From positions 1,550,001 through 1,614,000 of the forward strand of contig OZ252295.1 in NCBI GenBank assembly GCA_965250195.1: a DNA stretch of 64,000 nt. Direction: 5' to 3'. Made by a program: the position numbers and the translations under genes. This document shows, piece by piece, positions 1-7,844 of the stretch. The DNA is from CAUZIR01 sp965250195. GTDB lineage: Bacteria > Chloroflexota > Dehalococcoidia > Lucifugimonadales > UBA2962. The notes beneath the pieces were generated by a model. It worked only from the letters and a program-made list of their open reading frames with translations, was not told the origin of the DNA and ran no database searches. Each line of letters starts with the position of its first letter. Position 1 is the stretch's first letter.

Positions 1-66
1 GTTGTCGAACGTGAAGTCCTCGGACATGAGGGCACGCCAGCCGTCCGTACCGAACTTGATCGGCAT
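1..66 (-). CDS. Phosphoglucomutase/phosphomannomutase family protein, N-terminal fragment (runs off window)
   Basis: Only the first 22 codons lie in the window. They begin MPIKFGTDGWRALMSEDFTF, the signature N-terminus of alpha-D-phosphohexomutases (FGTDGWR loop of domain I). The enzyme interconverts hexose 1- and 6-phosphates, and substrate choice cannot be told from this piece. The ATG lies 39 bp after the metK stop on the same strand, so it is probably the last visible gene of the SAM operon. The active-site serine loop is outside the window. Confidence 0.85.
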   Translation of the reverse strand, partial: MPIKFGTDGWRALMSEDFTFDN

Positions 67-105
67 CTGTTTTTGGTTCGCTCCTGCCCCCTTCGGAAAC
101 GGAGG

Positions 106-1353
106 CTAACCCGCCTGACCGGACTCCGCAGCGTCAGTCACGAACACGTCGCGGCGAATCTGCGCGGCCTTGTCCGTCTTCTCCCAGGGCAGATCGAGGT
201 CGTCCCTTCCGAAGTGGCCGTACGCCGCCGTCTGGGTATAGATCGGCCGTCGCAGGTCGAGGTCACGGATGATCGCGCCCGGTCGCAAGTCGAAGTGCTT
301 GTCCACCATTTCCACTATCTTCTCGTCCGCTACGTGGTTCGTGCCGAACGTCTCCACCGCTACCGACACCGGGTGGGCCATGCCGATGGCGTACGACACC
401 TGCAGCTCCAGTCGTTCCGCGAGCCCGGCTGCAACGAGGTTCTTGGCCACGTAGCGTGCGGCGTAGTGCGCCGAGCGGTCCACCTTCGTCGGGTCCTTGC
501 CCGAGAACGCGCCCCCGCCGTGCCTCGCCTGACCGCCGTACGTGTCCACCAGAATTTTGCGGCCCGTCAGGCCCGCGTCACCCACCGGACCGCCGGTGAC
601 GAAACGCCCCGAGGGGTTGACGATGTACTTGGTGTCGCGGTCCAGGTACTGGGCGGGGATGACCTTTTTTGCCACCTCGTCGATCAGGTCCCGCTCGATA
701 ACAGACTGCGAAACTTCGGGGTTGTGCTGGCTGCTGAGGACCACCGTATCGACCCGTTTCGGTACGCCGTACTCGTACTCCACCGTCACCTGGGACTTGC
801 CGTCCGGCCGCAGGTAGGGGATAACCTTGTCCTGCCGCACCTCTGCCATCTTGCGGCACAGCCGGTGCGCCAGGTCTATGGACAGTGGCATCAGCGTCGC
901 GGTCTCGGTGCAAGCGAACCCGACCATCATTCCCTGGTCGCCCGCGCCCAGGCTTTCCGCCTCACTCTCGCCGTTGCCTGCGGAGTCGTCCCGAACCTCG
1001 ACCGAGCGGGTCACGCCCCCGGAGATGTCGTGCGACTGCTCCTTGATCGAAACCGCGATGCCGCAGGACTGGAAGTCGAACCCGTAAGACGAGTCGACGT
1101 AACCGACGTCCCTGATGGTGTGGCGCACCAGGGTGGGGATATCGACGTAGTGGTCGGTGGTAATTTCTCCGAACACCATTACCAGCCCGGTCGTGACCGC
1201 CGTTTCACAAGCAACCCGGGCATGGGGATCATGCCGGAGAATATCGTCCAACACGGCGTCCGATATCAGGTCGCAGAGCTTGTCCGGGTGGCCAGCGGTC
1301 ACGGACTCCGAGGTAAAAAAATACTTGGCTGCGTTCGTTAGGCTAGACGACAT
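106..1353 (-). CDS. metK: S-adenosylmethionine synthetase
   Basis: Makes SAM from methionine and ATP in the cytosol. The 415-residue protein has the family's usual extent. It shows the N-terminal ESVTAGHPDKLCD segment, the GAGDQGMMVGFACTET ATP/methionine-binding motif, and the C-terminal GGGAFSGKDPTKVDRSAHYA loop with P-loop-like glycines. It is the last complete gene of a minus-strand operon with ahcY and mtnP. The leader of that operon carries a SAM-I riboswitch, so synthesis is expected to be shut off by its own product. Confidence 0.97.
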   Translation of the reverse strand: MSSSLTNAAKYFFTSESVTAGHPDKLCDLISDAVLDDILRHDPHARVACETAVTTGLVMVFGEITTDHYVDIPTLVRHTIRDVGYVDSSYGFDFQSCGIAVSIKEQSHDISGGVTRSVEVRDDSAGNGESEAESLGAGDQGMMVGFACTETATLMPLSIDLAHRLCRKMAEVRQDKVIPYLRPDGKSQVTVEYEYGVPKRVDTVVLSSQHNPEVSQSVIERDLIDEVAKKVIPAQYLDRDTKYIVNPSGRFVTGGPVGDAGLTGRKILVDTYGGQARHGGGAFSGKDPTKVDRSAHYAARYVAKNLVAAGLAERLELQVSYAIGMAHPVSVAVETFGTNHVADEKIVEMVDKHFDLRPGAIIRDLDLRRPIYTQTAAYGHFGRDDLDLPWEKTDKAAQIRRDVFVTDAAESGQAG

Positions 1354-1370
1354 TCAGACTCTCCAAATGG

Positions 1371-1796
1371 TTAACGTTTTATGCGGTCTGCGCTGACTTC
1401 TACCAGTTCGGCTTTGCCTTTGGCGATGGTCGTTTCGCCATCGGTCAGCGTTGCCGACGTATCTATCTTGCGGCCGCTGCCGCCCGTAATCCGGGCCTCC
1501 AGCGCCAACTCCGTCCCGATGGGCCCGGGCCTTCGATAGTCGGTGCTCATCGCCTTCATCATCGTTGTCCTGCCATTAAAATAGGCCACGTTCTCCAGCA
1601 CCTCGTACAGCAGCGCGGACACCACCCCGCCGTGCATCACGCCCGGCCAGCCCTGGTGTTCGGGCCCGGCGGTGAACTCGGCCCTCAGCACCTCTCCGTC
1701 CAGCCGTAGTGGCAAGCCGAGCCCCTTCGGGTTGTCGGCGCCGCAGCCAAAGCACTCGGGGTGGGCCGGAGGCCCACCTAAGTCCCGATGTTCCAA
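1371..1796 (-). CDS. PaaI-family hotdog-fold thioesterase
   Basis: A 141-residue single hotdog domain. The sequence shows a cysteine pair near the N-terminus (PECFGCGADNPKGLGL) and the helix-capping HGGVVSALLYEV stretch, in which PaaI-type enzymes place the catalytic Asp/Glu region after HGG. Family members hydrolyse acyl-CoA thioesters; the substrate here is unknown. Its start overlaps the 3' end of ahcY by 19 bp and metK follows 17 bp later, so it is translationally embedded in the SAM-cycle operon. The reason for a thioesterase there is not evident. Confidence 0.8.
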   Translation of the reverse strand: MEHRDLGGPPAHPECFGCGADNPKGLGLPLRLDGEVLRAEFTAGPEHQGWPGVMHGGVVSALLYEVLENVAYFNGRTTMMKAMSTDYRRPGPIGTELALEARITGGSGRKIDTSATLTDGETTIAKGKAELVEVSADRIKR

Positions 1797-3043
1797 GAGT
1801 GCAGGTACTCGTATTGCTCGGCCGTCAGGGTGTCGATCTCGATCCCCATCGCCTGCAGCTTCAGCTTCCCGACCTCTTCGTCGATCTCCTTCGGCACCGG
1901 GTAGACTTTGTTCTCCAATCCCGCAGCCGACTTCACTATGTACTCCGACGACAACGCCTGGTTGGCGAAGCTCATGTCCATGACCGCCGAGGGATGGCCT
2001 TCCGCCGCCGCCAGGTTGATCAGGCGTCCCTGTCCGAGCACGTAAACCTTGCGGCCGTTTTCCAGCGCATACTCTTCCACATACTCACGGACCTCGCGTT
2101 TGGTCTCGCTTATCGACTCCAGGCCGGGCAGGTCCAGCTCCACGTCGAAGTGGCCGCTGTTCGCCACTACCGCGCCGTCCTTCATGTCCTCGAAGTGCGC
2201 CTTGTCTACGGCTTTCATTCCCCCCGTCACCGTGATGACGATGTCCGCGATCCGCGCAGCCTCCTCCATCGGCATCACCTGGTGGCCGTCCATCGCCGCC
2301 TCCAGCGCCCGAATGGGATTGATCTCCGTCACCACCACTTTGGAACCCATGCCTGTGGCCCTGCTGGCCACGCCCCGGCCGCACCAGCCGTAGCCGGCTA
2401 CCACCACCGTCTTGCCTGCCCACAGCATATTCGTGGCTCTCGTTATGCCATCTAGAGTGCTCTGGCCGGTGCCGTAGCGGTTGTCGAAGAAGTGCTTCGT
2501 ATCGGCATCGTTGACCGCGATGATCGGGTACTTCAGCCGACCCTCTTCGGCAAGGGAGGTCAAGCGGATCACGCCCGTCGTCGTCTCCTCGCACCCGCCT
2601 ATGACGCCGTCCAGCACCTCTGACCTTTCGGTGAGTGCCCGGGTGACCGTGTCGGCGCCGTCGTCCATGGTTATGTGCGGTCGGGCGTCAAGCGTCGCGT
2701 CGATGTGGCGGTAGTAGGTCTCGTTGTCCTCGCCCGTAATGGCATACGTCGATATCCCGTGGTCAGCGACGAGCGAAGCGGCCACGTCGTCCTGCGTGCT
2801 CAGGGGGTTGGACGCGCACAGGTGCACTTCAGCCCCCCCGTCCCTCAGCGCCAGGGCAAGGTTGGCCGTCTCGGTGGTGACGTGCAGGCAGGCCGCGATC
2901 CTGATCCCTTTGAGCGGCTGCTCTTTGGCGAACCGGTCGCGTATCTGCCGCAGGACCGGCATCTCGCGCGCGGCCCACTCGATTCGCCTGTTGCCCTCGG
3001 CGGCCAGGCCCAGGTGTTTCACGTCGTAAGGAATGTTGGTCAT
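1778..3043 (-). CDS. ahcY: Adenosylhomocysteinase
   Basis: Hydrolyses S-adenosylhomocysteine to adenosine and homocysteine using bound NAD. The 421-residue protein carries the substrate-domain motifs HVTTETANL and GGCEETTTGV, the NDADTKHFFDNRYGTGQS catalytic stretch with its Lys and Asp, and the Rossmann segment VVVAGYGWCGRGVA. It ends EYLHSWNIGT, the short C-terminal type seen in many thermophile and archaeal-like forms, not the PDHYRY tail. It sits 29 bp after the PfkB kinase gene in the SAM operon. That arrangement fits removal of adenosine by the kinase and recycling of homocysteine towards MetK. Confidence 0.96.
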   Translation of the reverse strand: MTNIPYDVKHLGLAAEGNRRIEWAAREMPVLRQIRDRFAKEQPLKGIRIAACLHVTTETANLALALRDGGAEVHLCASNPLSTQDDVAASLVADHGISTYAITGEDNETYYRHIDATLDARPHITMDDGADTVTRALTERSEVLDGVIGGCEETTTGVIRLTSLAEEGRLKYPIIAVNDADTKHFFDNRYGTGQSTLDGITRATNMLWAGKTVVVAGYGWCGRGVASRATGMGSKVVVTEINPIRALEAAMDGHQVMPMEEAARIADIVITVTGGMKAVDKAHFEDMKDGAVVANSGHFDVELDLPGLESISETKREVREYVEEYALENGRKVYVLGQGRLINLAAAEGHPSAVMDMSFANQALSSEYIVKSAAGLENKVYPVPKEIDEEVGKLKLQAMGIEIDTLTAEQYEYLHSWNIGT

Positions 3044-3072
3044 CCAGTTAAGTACTCCACTTTGGTTGTGTT

Positions 3073-4059
3073 TCAGTTAGCCCATGGCAGGCCGTTGCCT
3101 CCCGGAGTTGCTTTTAGTTCGGTCAGGGCGTTGAATTCATCGAAACGGCCCTGAATGTCCACTTTTGACGCGCCCGTGAGGGCCTCCATGCTGAAGCCCT
3201 GCACCGTTATCGAGCCCATCACCGTGCCCAGTGCCACCGCTCGTCGCAGCGTCTGGACGGGCAGGGCGTCGACCGTCACGCCCGATGCCGACAGGTAACC
3301 CATGAATCCACCGGCGAAACTGTCCCCGGCCCCGGTGGGGTCGACAACGTGGTCCAGCGGAAGAGCCGGGCACGCGAAAACCGATTCGGCTCCGTCGGGC
3401 TCGCTCAGGTACATCAGCACCCCGTGTTCGCCGCGTTTTATCACCACCGCCCTTGGACCGAGCCGGAGCACGGCTCTGGCGGCGGCCACCACGTTCGCTT
3501 CGTCCGCGAACTGCCTCACCTCGTTCTCGTCGATGATCAGGATGTCCACCCGCGCTACGACCCTGGCCAGGTCGGCCTTGTTCCCATCGATCCAGAAATT
3601 CATCGAGTCAAGCGCGACAAGCTTTGGCCGGGACGACATTTGGCTGAGGACATCTAACTGGAGTGCCGGGTGGATGTTCGCCAGGAACAGGTAATTGGCC
3701 TCGCGCTGCCGGGTTGTTAGCTCCGGGCTGAAGTCCGCGAACACGTTCAGCTGGGTGTCCAGCGTCTCCCTGGTGTTGACGTCTTCCGTGTCGTACACAC
3801 CGGCCCAGCGGAACGTCTTGCCCGCCGTTCGTTCAATGCCCGAGACGTCCACATTGTGTGTCCGCAGTAGGTCCAGGTCGTCCTCCCGAAAGTCTTCACC
3901 CACCACCGCGACAACGCCCACCGGCGAGAAATGGCTGGACGCAAGGGAGAAGTAGGTGGCCGAGCCCCCCAGAGCGTCGGTCCTGGAGCCCGCCTGCGTT
4001 CTGACCGAGTCGTAGGCCACCGAGCCCACTACAAGAAGACCGGAATTGTTGTCTGTCAT
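3073..4059 (-). CDS. PfkB-family carbohydrate/nucleoside kinase (adenosine-kinase-like candidate)
   Basis: A ribokinase-fold kinase of 328 residues. The N-terminal glycine region GGSATYFSLASSHF forms the substrate lid, and the C-terminal DPTGAGDSFAGGFMG is the PfkB signature-2 anion hole with the catalytic Asp. The substrate cannot be read from the sequence. Its position directly before ahcY and after mtnP, both of which deal with adenosine or adenine products, makes nucleoside phosphorylation a reasonable inference. A sugar kinase role is the alternative. The start ATG lies 27 bp downstream of the rhodanese stop. Confidence 0.85.
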   Translation of the reverse strand: MTDNNSGLLVVGSVAYDSVRTQAGSRTDALGGSATYFSLASSHFSPVGVVAVVGEDFREDDLDLLRTHNVDVSGIERTAGKTFRWAGVYDTEDVNTRETLDTQLNVFADFSPELTTRQREANYLFLANIHPALQLDVLSQMSSRPKLVALDSMNFWIDGNKADLARVVARVDILIIDENEVRQFADEANVVAAARAVLRLGPRAVVIKRGEHGVLMYLSEPDGAESVFACPALPLDHVVDPTGAGDSFAGGFMGYLSASGVTVDALPVQTLRRAVALGTVMGSITVQGFSMEALTGASKVDIQGRFDEFNALTELKATPGGNGLPWAN

Positions 4060-4086
4060 GTGGATTGGTCGACGTTCGGGCGTCTC

Positions 4087-4440
4087 CTAGACCTCGTCCC
4101 CCAGGCTCGTCGGATAGCTGGCCGCGATCCAGTCGCCCGTGCCCGCCTCGATGTTGTAGAGCCGGTCCGAGTCAAGGCCCATCGCCGCGGCCATCTCGCA
4201 GGCCAGTCCGCTCCGGACGCCTTGAGCGCAGATGAACAATAGCCGACCCGTATCGGGCAGCTCATCGAACCGGGCGAGAATGTCGTCCACGGTAATGAAG
4301 AGCGCGCCCTTGACGTGTCCTTCGACGTATTCGTCAGGGCGGCGGACGTCCACCACCGTCGTGTCTTCGGCATCGTAGAGTTCCCTGGCCTCGGCCAGGT
4401 CGAGCCGGTTGTACGGCTCTCCGGGTTCTTGTCTGGGCAT
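4087..4440 (-). CDS. Single-domain rhodanese-like sulfurtransferase
   Basis: A 117-residue rhodanese domain with the active-site loop CAQGVRS (CX5R-type, Cys as persulfide carrier) and the DVRRPDEYVEGHVKGA entry motif. The open frame continues upstream into mtnP. The ATG at 4440 is preferred because it lies 14 bp after the mtnP stop and begins just before the domain. Lying between mtnP and the kinase in a SAM-regulated operon, it may handle sulfur from methylthio compounds or homocysteine, which is inference. No signal peptide is seen, so it is cytosolic. Confidence 0.85.
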   Translation of the reverse strand: MPRQEPGEPYNRLDLAEARELYDAEDTTVVDVRRPDEYVEGHVKGALFITVDDILARFDELPDTGRLLFICAQGVRSGLACEMAAAMGLDSDRLYNIEAGTGDWIAASYPTSLGDEV

Positions 4441-4454
4441 ATCTGGAGGCTCCG

Positions 4455-5309
4455 TTAGAGGTACTTGTCGATGATCGGACCGAGACGTGTGCGCATCTCG
4501 GCCGGTATCAGGTCGGGGCTCGTAATTATAGCGTTGCTCAAAGCCGAACCGCACTCGCAGCCGCGCACGTCCGGCAGGTTCGTGACCAGTCCAGCCAGGG
4601 CCTTTTTCGCCGCCGCGACGTTGGCCTCCAGGTGTCCGGCGATTGCTTCGACCGAGACCGCCTCGCCTTCGTGCCACGAGTCCCGGTCGGTAACGAGAGA
4701 GAGCGACGAGTAGCACATCTCCGCCTCGCGAGCCAGCTTGGCCTCCGGCAACACCGTCATCCCAACCACCGTGCCTCCCCACTGCCGGTACAGTCTAGAC
4801 TCCGCCCTGGTCGAAAAGGCCGGTCCCTCCATCACCACCATCGTGCCCTTCGCATGCACCCGAACGTGAGGCGCGGCTGCGTTGGCGAGGAGCCGCGAGA
4901 GCTCCGGACAAAACGGTTCGGCGAATCCGATATACGCGACTGGGCCGTCGTCGAAGAACGTGCTCACTCGGTGGCGCGTCCTGTCGATCAACTGGTCGGG
5001 CACCACGGCGTCTCCCGGCGCCACGTCGTCGGCCAATCCACCGACCGCGTTGACCGCGACGATTCGCTCCACACCAAGCGTCTTGAGGGCGTAGACGTTT
5101 GCCCTGTACGGAAGGCTCGTAGGCGGGTGAACGTGCCCCCTGCCGTGCCTGGGAAGAAACGCCGCCGACGTGCCGCCCAGCCGACCCACCGTAATGGCGT
5201 CGCTGGGGTCGCCGAACGGCGTCTCCACACGCACGTCGCGTGCGTCGATGAGGCCCTCGATGTCGTACAGGCCGGTTCCTCCGATGAACGCGATTTTCGC
5301 GTCAGGCAT
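4455..5309 (-). CDS. mtnP: 5'-methylthioadenosine phosphorylase family protein
   Basis: Purine nucleoside phosphorylase-fold enzyme of 284 residues that phosphorolyses methylthioadenosine to adenine and methylthioribose-1-phosphate. Visible family motifs are IGGTGLYDIEG at the N-terminus (phosphate-binding Gly-Thr), the LPRHGRGHVHPP segment, VNAVGGLADD, and MVVMEGPAFSTRAES with the substrate-binding Met-Glu. The VGMTVLPEAKLAREAEMCY segment is typical of the MTAP/MtnP branch. S-methyl-5'-thioinosine phosphorylase activity cannot be excluded. It follows the MtnA-like N-domain gene by 18 bp. Confidence 0.93.
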   Translation of the reverse strand: MPDAKIAFIGGTGLYDIEGLIDARDVRVETPFGDPSDAITVGRLGGTSAAFLPRHGRGHVHPPTSLPYRANVYALKTLGVERIVAVNAVGGLADDVAPGDAVVPDQLIDRTRHRVSTFFDDGPVAYIGFAEPFCPELSRLLANAAAPHVRVHAKGTMVVMEGPAFSTRAESRLYRQWGGTVVGMTVLPEAKLAREAEMCYSSLSLVTDRDSWHEGEAVSVEAIAGHLEANVAAAKKALAGLVTNLPDVRGCECGSALSNAIITSPDLIPAEMRTRLGPIIDKYL

Positions 5310-5327
5310 TTGCGCGTAACCGTCCGT

Positions 5328-5771
5328 TTATCCCCGACCGGGCCGTCCCTGGATTTCGCCAGAGGCCCGAGAAATGCGAACCGCCTCAGCGGTGATCGCC
5401 TCAACAACACCCTCCGGACCGTCCGCCCGGTCGCCCGTCGCCAGCGCCCAACTCACGACGCCCGTCAGTTCGGCGTCGTCGGGCAAAGCTCGCTTGATGA
5501 CCCGAGCGACATGAAGGAGGCGAGAGTAGTAGTCATGGGCGGTCTCGCGCAGCAACGCACGCGCGGCCAGGGCGCAGGCGAAGGCCCCCGCGATGGGAAT
5601 TTCGCCGCCTTCCAGCGTCCCGGTGCTAAGGGCGGCTACCACGTCCTCGTACGCGCCCATATTGGCGATGACAACAGAATCATCGTCCGACCCCTCTACC
5701 AACGTCAGACTATTGCCCGTCCAGATGAGGGCTCGGAGCCTAGTATTCGCCGCTGTTTTTGTTGTTGTCAC
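5328..5771 (-). CDS. Stand-alone MtnA/eIF2B-like N-terminal domain protein
   Basis: First gene after the riboswitch. The GTG at 5771 is chosen because it follows AGAGGA at good spacing; the frame is open further upstream but runs through the terminator. The 147-residue product aligns by eye with the N-terminal helical domain of methylthioribose-1-phosphate isomerase: RALIWTGNSLTLV at the start, EDVVAAL, then IPIAGAFACALAA in place of RGAPAIGxxAAxGLALA, a VVSWAL motif, and a closing AEAVRI helix. It stops where MtnA would enter its catalytic Rossmann-like domain, so the usual Cys and Asp active-site residues are absent. Function is unknown. Its place before mtnP supports a methionine-salvage link. 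Confidence 0.6.
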   Translation of the reverse strand: MTTTKTAANTRLRALIWTGNSLTLVEGSDDDSVVIANMGAYEDVVAALSTGTLEGGEIPIAGAFACALAARALLRETAHDYYSRLLHVARVIKRALPDDAELTGVVSWALATGDRADGPEGVVEAITAEAVRISRASGEIQGRPGRG

Positions 5772-5797
5772 TACCGTTCCTCTCGGAGAAACGGCAC

Positions 5798-5833
5798 AAA
5801 AAAAGACCCTACCCGAGCACACGAGAAGAGTCT
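5798..5833 (-). terminator. Intrinsic terminator of the SAM riboswitch expression platform
   Basis: On the minus strand AGACTCTTCTCG pairs with CGGGTAGGGTCT across a six-base loop, with one mismatch and two G-U pairs, followed by seven T. It lies between the aptamer and the first gene. The 5' arm can alternatively pair with the 3' strand of aptamer helix P1 (CTCGAGAGATGAGAGT), giving a plausible antiterminator when SAM is absent. Confidence 0.85.
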
Positions 5834-5854
5834 GTAACGTCTGGTCAGACGCTA

Positions 5855-5977
5855 CTCTCATCTCTCGAGCTCCAAACGCTGTTTGGGTACTCGTCGGAAT
5901 TGGCACCGTTTCGGCCGCTTGGGCCGAATGGTTGCCGGGCTTCGAAGGGCCGTTCCCTCCGCCTCTCTTGATAAGAG
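5855..5977 (-). ncRNA. SAM-I (S-box) riboswitch aptamer
   Basis: The minus strand shows the S-box core in order: P1 5' strand CTCTTATC, AAGAGAGGCGGAGGGA, GGCCCTTCGAAGCCCGGCAACC, split here as GGCCCTTCGAAG and CCCGGCAACC, then GGTGCCAATTCC and the P1 3' strand GATGAGAG. P1 closes with one G-U pair. The aptamer binds SAM and, with the adjacent terminator, should switch off the mtnA-like/mtnP/ahcY/metK operon when SAM is plentiful. Motif order and spacing match the SAM-I class, not the SAM-II to SAM-V classes. Confidence 0.93.
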
Positions 5978-6006
5978 CAGTGTTATTCAGTTGTTCTAAC
6001 CCGCTG

Positions 6007-6036
6007 ATCGTACCTGAGCCCCGTTAGGCATGTCAA
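6007..6036 (-). promoter_or_regulatory. Sigma70-type promoter of the SAM operon
   Basis: The minus strand shows TTGACA, an 18-bp spacer and TACGAT, ending about 30 bp before the riboswitch P1 helix. The position is right for a transcript that starts just ahead of the aptamer. Confidence 0.75.
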
Positions 6037-6163
6037 CTCGGAACTCCGAGGGCACCCCGTCCCGGCCCAACAGCTATGGCGCGGCCCCAGCGGGATATGG
6101 CAACATTCGTTAGCGCAGAGCGACTTGGCAAGCAGGCCGACCCGGCAAAGAGGGAGCGATCAG

Positions 6164-6553
6164 ATGGAATTCGAAAGAGTATTCAGCGGCTCCGATTGGG
6201 AGAGTTCGGTCGGGTACTGTCGGGCGGTGAGGGCCGGGAACATGGTCTTCGTCGCCGGAACCGCGGCCGTCGCTCAAGGTGGCGGAGTGCATGCGCCGGG
6301 CGACGCCTACGCACAGACTGTGCGATGCCTGAACATAATCCGGTATGCATTGGACGAATTATCTGTGCCCATGTCGGGCGTAGTTAGGACTCGCCTTTTC
6401 GTCACCGACATATCGCGCTGGGACCAGTACGGTCGCGCCCACCGCGAGCAGTTCGGCGCACATCCCCCGGTCTCTGCGATGCTCGAAGTGACGGGCCTCG
6501 TGCACCCCGACATGCTCATCGAAATCGAGGCCGACGCCTTGGTGCCGGACTAG
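6164..6553 (+). CDS. RidA/YjgF-family enamine/imine deaminase-like protein
   Basis: A 129-residue single-domain protein that belongs to the RidA family by its overall plan: N-terminal SVGYCRAVRAGNMVFVAGTA strand pair, the central helix QTVRCLNIIRYALDEL, VVRTRLFVTDI, and a C-terminal VSAMLEVTGLVHPDMLIEIEADA segment. The ATG at 6164 follows AAAGAGGGAG, and an earlier in-frame codon at 6125 lacks a ribosome site. RidA proteins hydrolyse reactive enamines/imines from PLP enzymes. The usual catalytic Arg position is occupied here by a region reading EVTGLVHP, so true deaminase activity is uncertain. It is transcribed divergently from the SAM operon. Confidence 0.85.
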   Translation: MEFERVFSGSDWESSVGYCRAVRAGNMVFVAGTAAVAQGGGVHAPGDAYAQTVRCLNIIRYALDELSVPMSGVVRTRLFVTDISRWDQYGRAHREQFGAHPPVSAMLEVTGLVHPDMLIEIEADALVPD

Positions 6554-6600
6554 CATCGGTATCCGTTGGATTGCGACGCGATGAGGCCTTGGCCGAAGAG

Positions 6601-7806
6601 CTATGACCCTGGGATTCTCGCGAAGCGGGGCAGAGCGGCTCCAATAAGCGGCCGGACATATTTTTCGAAACCCTCTGTGACAAAGTAGTTATCTCGATCA
6701 AGGAATTCTGGCGGCAGCGGTCTGACCGCCCCTGCGACCTGGGATAGGGGGGCCAGGCCGTACTCGCAGCCGTAGCGGTGGCCCTCGACTCGCTGAATCG
6801 CTACCATCTCGTCCGCGTGTCCGGCCAGCGCGAATCGCACGGCGGCCCTGCCTGCCTCCTCCGCTTCGTTCGCATCGACGCTGGAGATGCAGGCCGCCAT
6901 CGAGCGCTGAATGGTGCCCGGCTTTTCCACTCGGACCCTTACGCCCAGCCGGTTCTCCACCAGCGCGGCGAGATGGGCCGCCGGGCTGGGAAAGTAGGGG
7001 TGACCGAACTGGTCCACCCGTTCCGATGCGCCTCCTCCAAGTACGCCATTAAGGCCCCGGGTGTTCTCGGACACTACGGCGACGGCAAAACCGTAGCGTC
7101 CATAGGCCGCCTCCAAGGCGTCGGTGAAGCGCCGCTCGTCTACCGGTACCTCTGGAAGGCCGAGCACGTGTGGCGCGTCCCGTTCCTCCCGCTTGCCGAG
7201 TACGGCGGCCGCGGGCAACCAACCGGCGTCGCGCCCCATCACCTCGATGAACGTAATAGGCGAGTCCTCGCCCATCGTCTCTGCGTCCCGGCCCGCGCCC
7301 ATCGTCGCCAGGGCCACGAACCGCGCCGCGCTGCCGTAGCCGGGGCAGTGGTCGGTGCCGACCAGGTCGTTGTCGATCGTCTTGGGGACGTGGATCACTG
7401 CCAGGTCGATGCCGTCGGCCATGGCGGCCGTCGCGAGAGCGTGGCCCGTCTCCGCCGAGTCGTTGCCCCCAATGAGAAAGCAGTACCCGACGTCCAGTTT
7501 GCGCATCGTCGACAGGGCCGTCTCGATGTCGGTAGCCGATGCCTTTGCGCGGGTGGAGCCGAGGGCCGCACCCGGCGTTCTGGCTATGCGGCGAAGCCTT
7601 GCGCCGGTCAGGCCCGTCAGGTCCGTGAGGTCGGGCATCTCATCGTGGTCACCGATCAGGCCTTCTATGCCGCGCCTGACCCCGAAAATCCGACCTATGG
7701 AGTCGCTGCCCTGCGCTTCGGCCACGACCCCGGCCAGGCTCCGATTCAGTACCGGCGTAGAGCCCCCCGACTGGAGGACGACAGCATTTCTTGGTGAAGG
7801 AGGCAT
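6601..7806 (-). CDS. 6-phosphofructokinase, pyrophosphate-dependent type
   Basis: Phosphorylates fructose-6-phosphate in glycolysis. The 401-residue protein has the PFK order: GGSTPVLNRSLAG phosphate donor loop, GGNDSAET, PKTIDNDL with catalytic Asp, and MGRDAGW. The Asp after GGN and the Lys of PKTIDND are the residues associated with PPi rather than ATP use. The Asn in GGND, where most members have Asp, is unusual. The start codon is 38 bp from the divergent acyl-CoA ligase start, leaving little room for leaders. Confidence 0.9.
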   Translation of the reverse strand: MPPSPRNAVVLQSGGSTPVLNRSLAGVVAEAQGSDSIGRIFGVRRGIEGLIGDHDEMPDLTDLTGLTGARLRRIARTPGAALGSTRAKASATDIETALSTMRKLDVGYCFLIGGNDSAETGHALATAAMADGIDLAVIHVPKTIDNDLVGTDHCPGYGSAARFVALATMGAGRDAETMGEDSPITFIEVMGRDAGWLPAAAVLGKREERDAPHVLGLPEVPVDERRFTDALEAAYGRYGFAVAVVSENTRGLNGVLGGGASERVDQFGHPYFPSPAAHLAALVENRLGVRVRVEKPGTIQRSMAACISSVDANEAEEAGRAAVRFALAGHADEMVAIQRVEGHRYGCEYGLAPLSQVAGAVRPLPPEFLDRDNYFVTEGFEKYVRPLIGAALPRFARIPGS

Positions 7807-7844
7807 CTCGCGAAGTTATGATATCTACGCCATCAGAGCATTGC

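Noticed and set aside
73..1341. Long open frame antisense to metK
   Set aside because: Arg/Val/His-rich composition, no recognisable motif, and complete overlap with a certain gene in a GC-rich region. The same holds for other antisense frames, for example 4632-5837 and 30200-31042.
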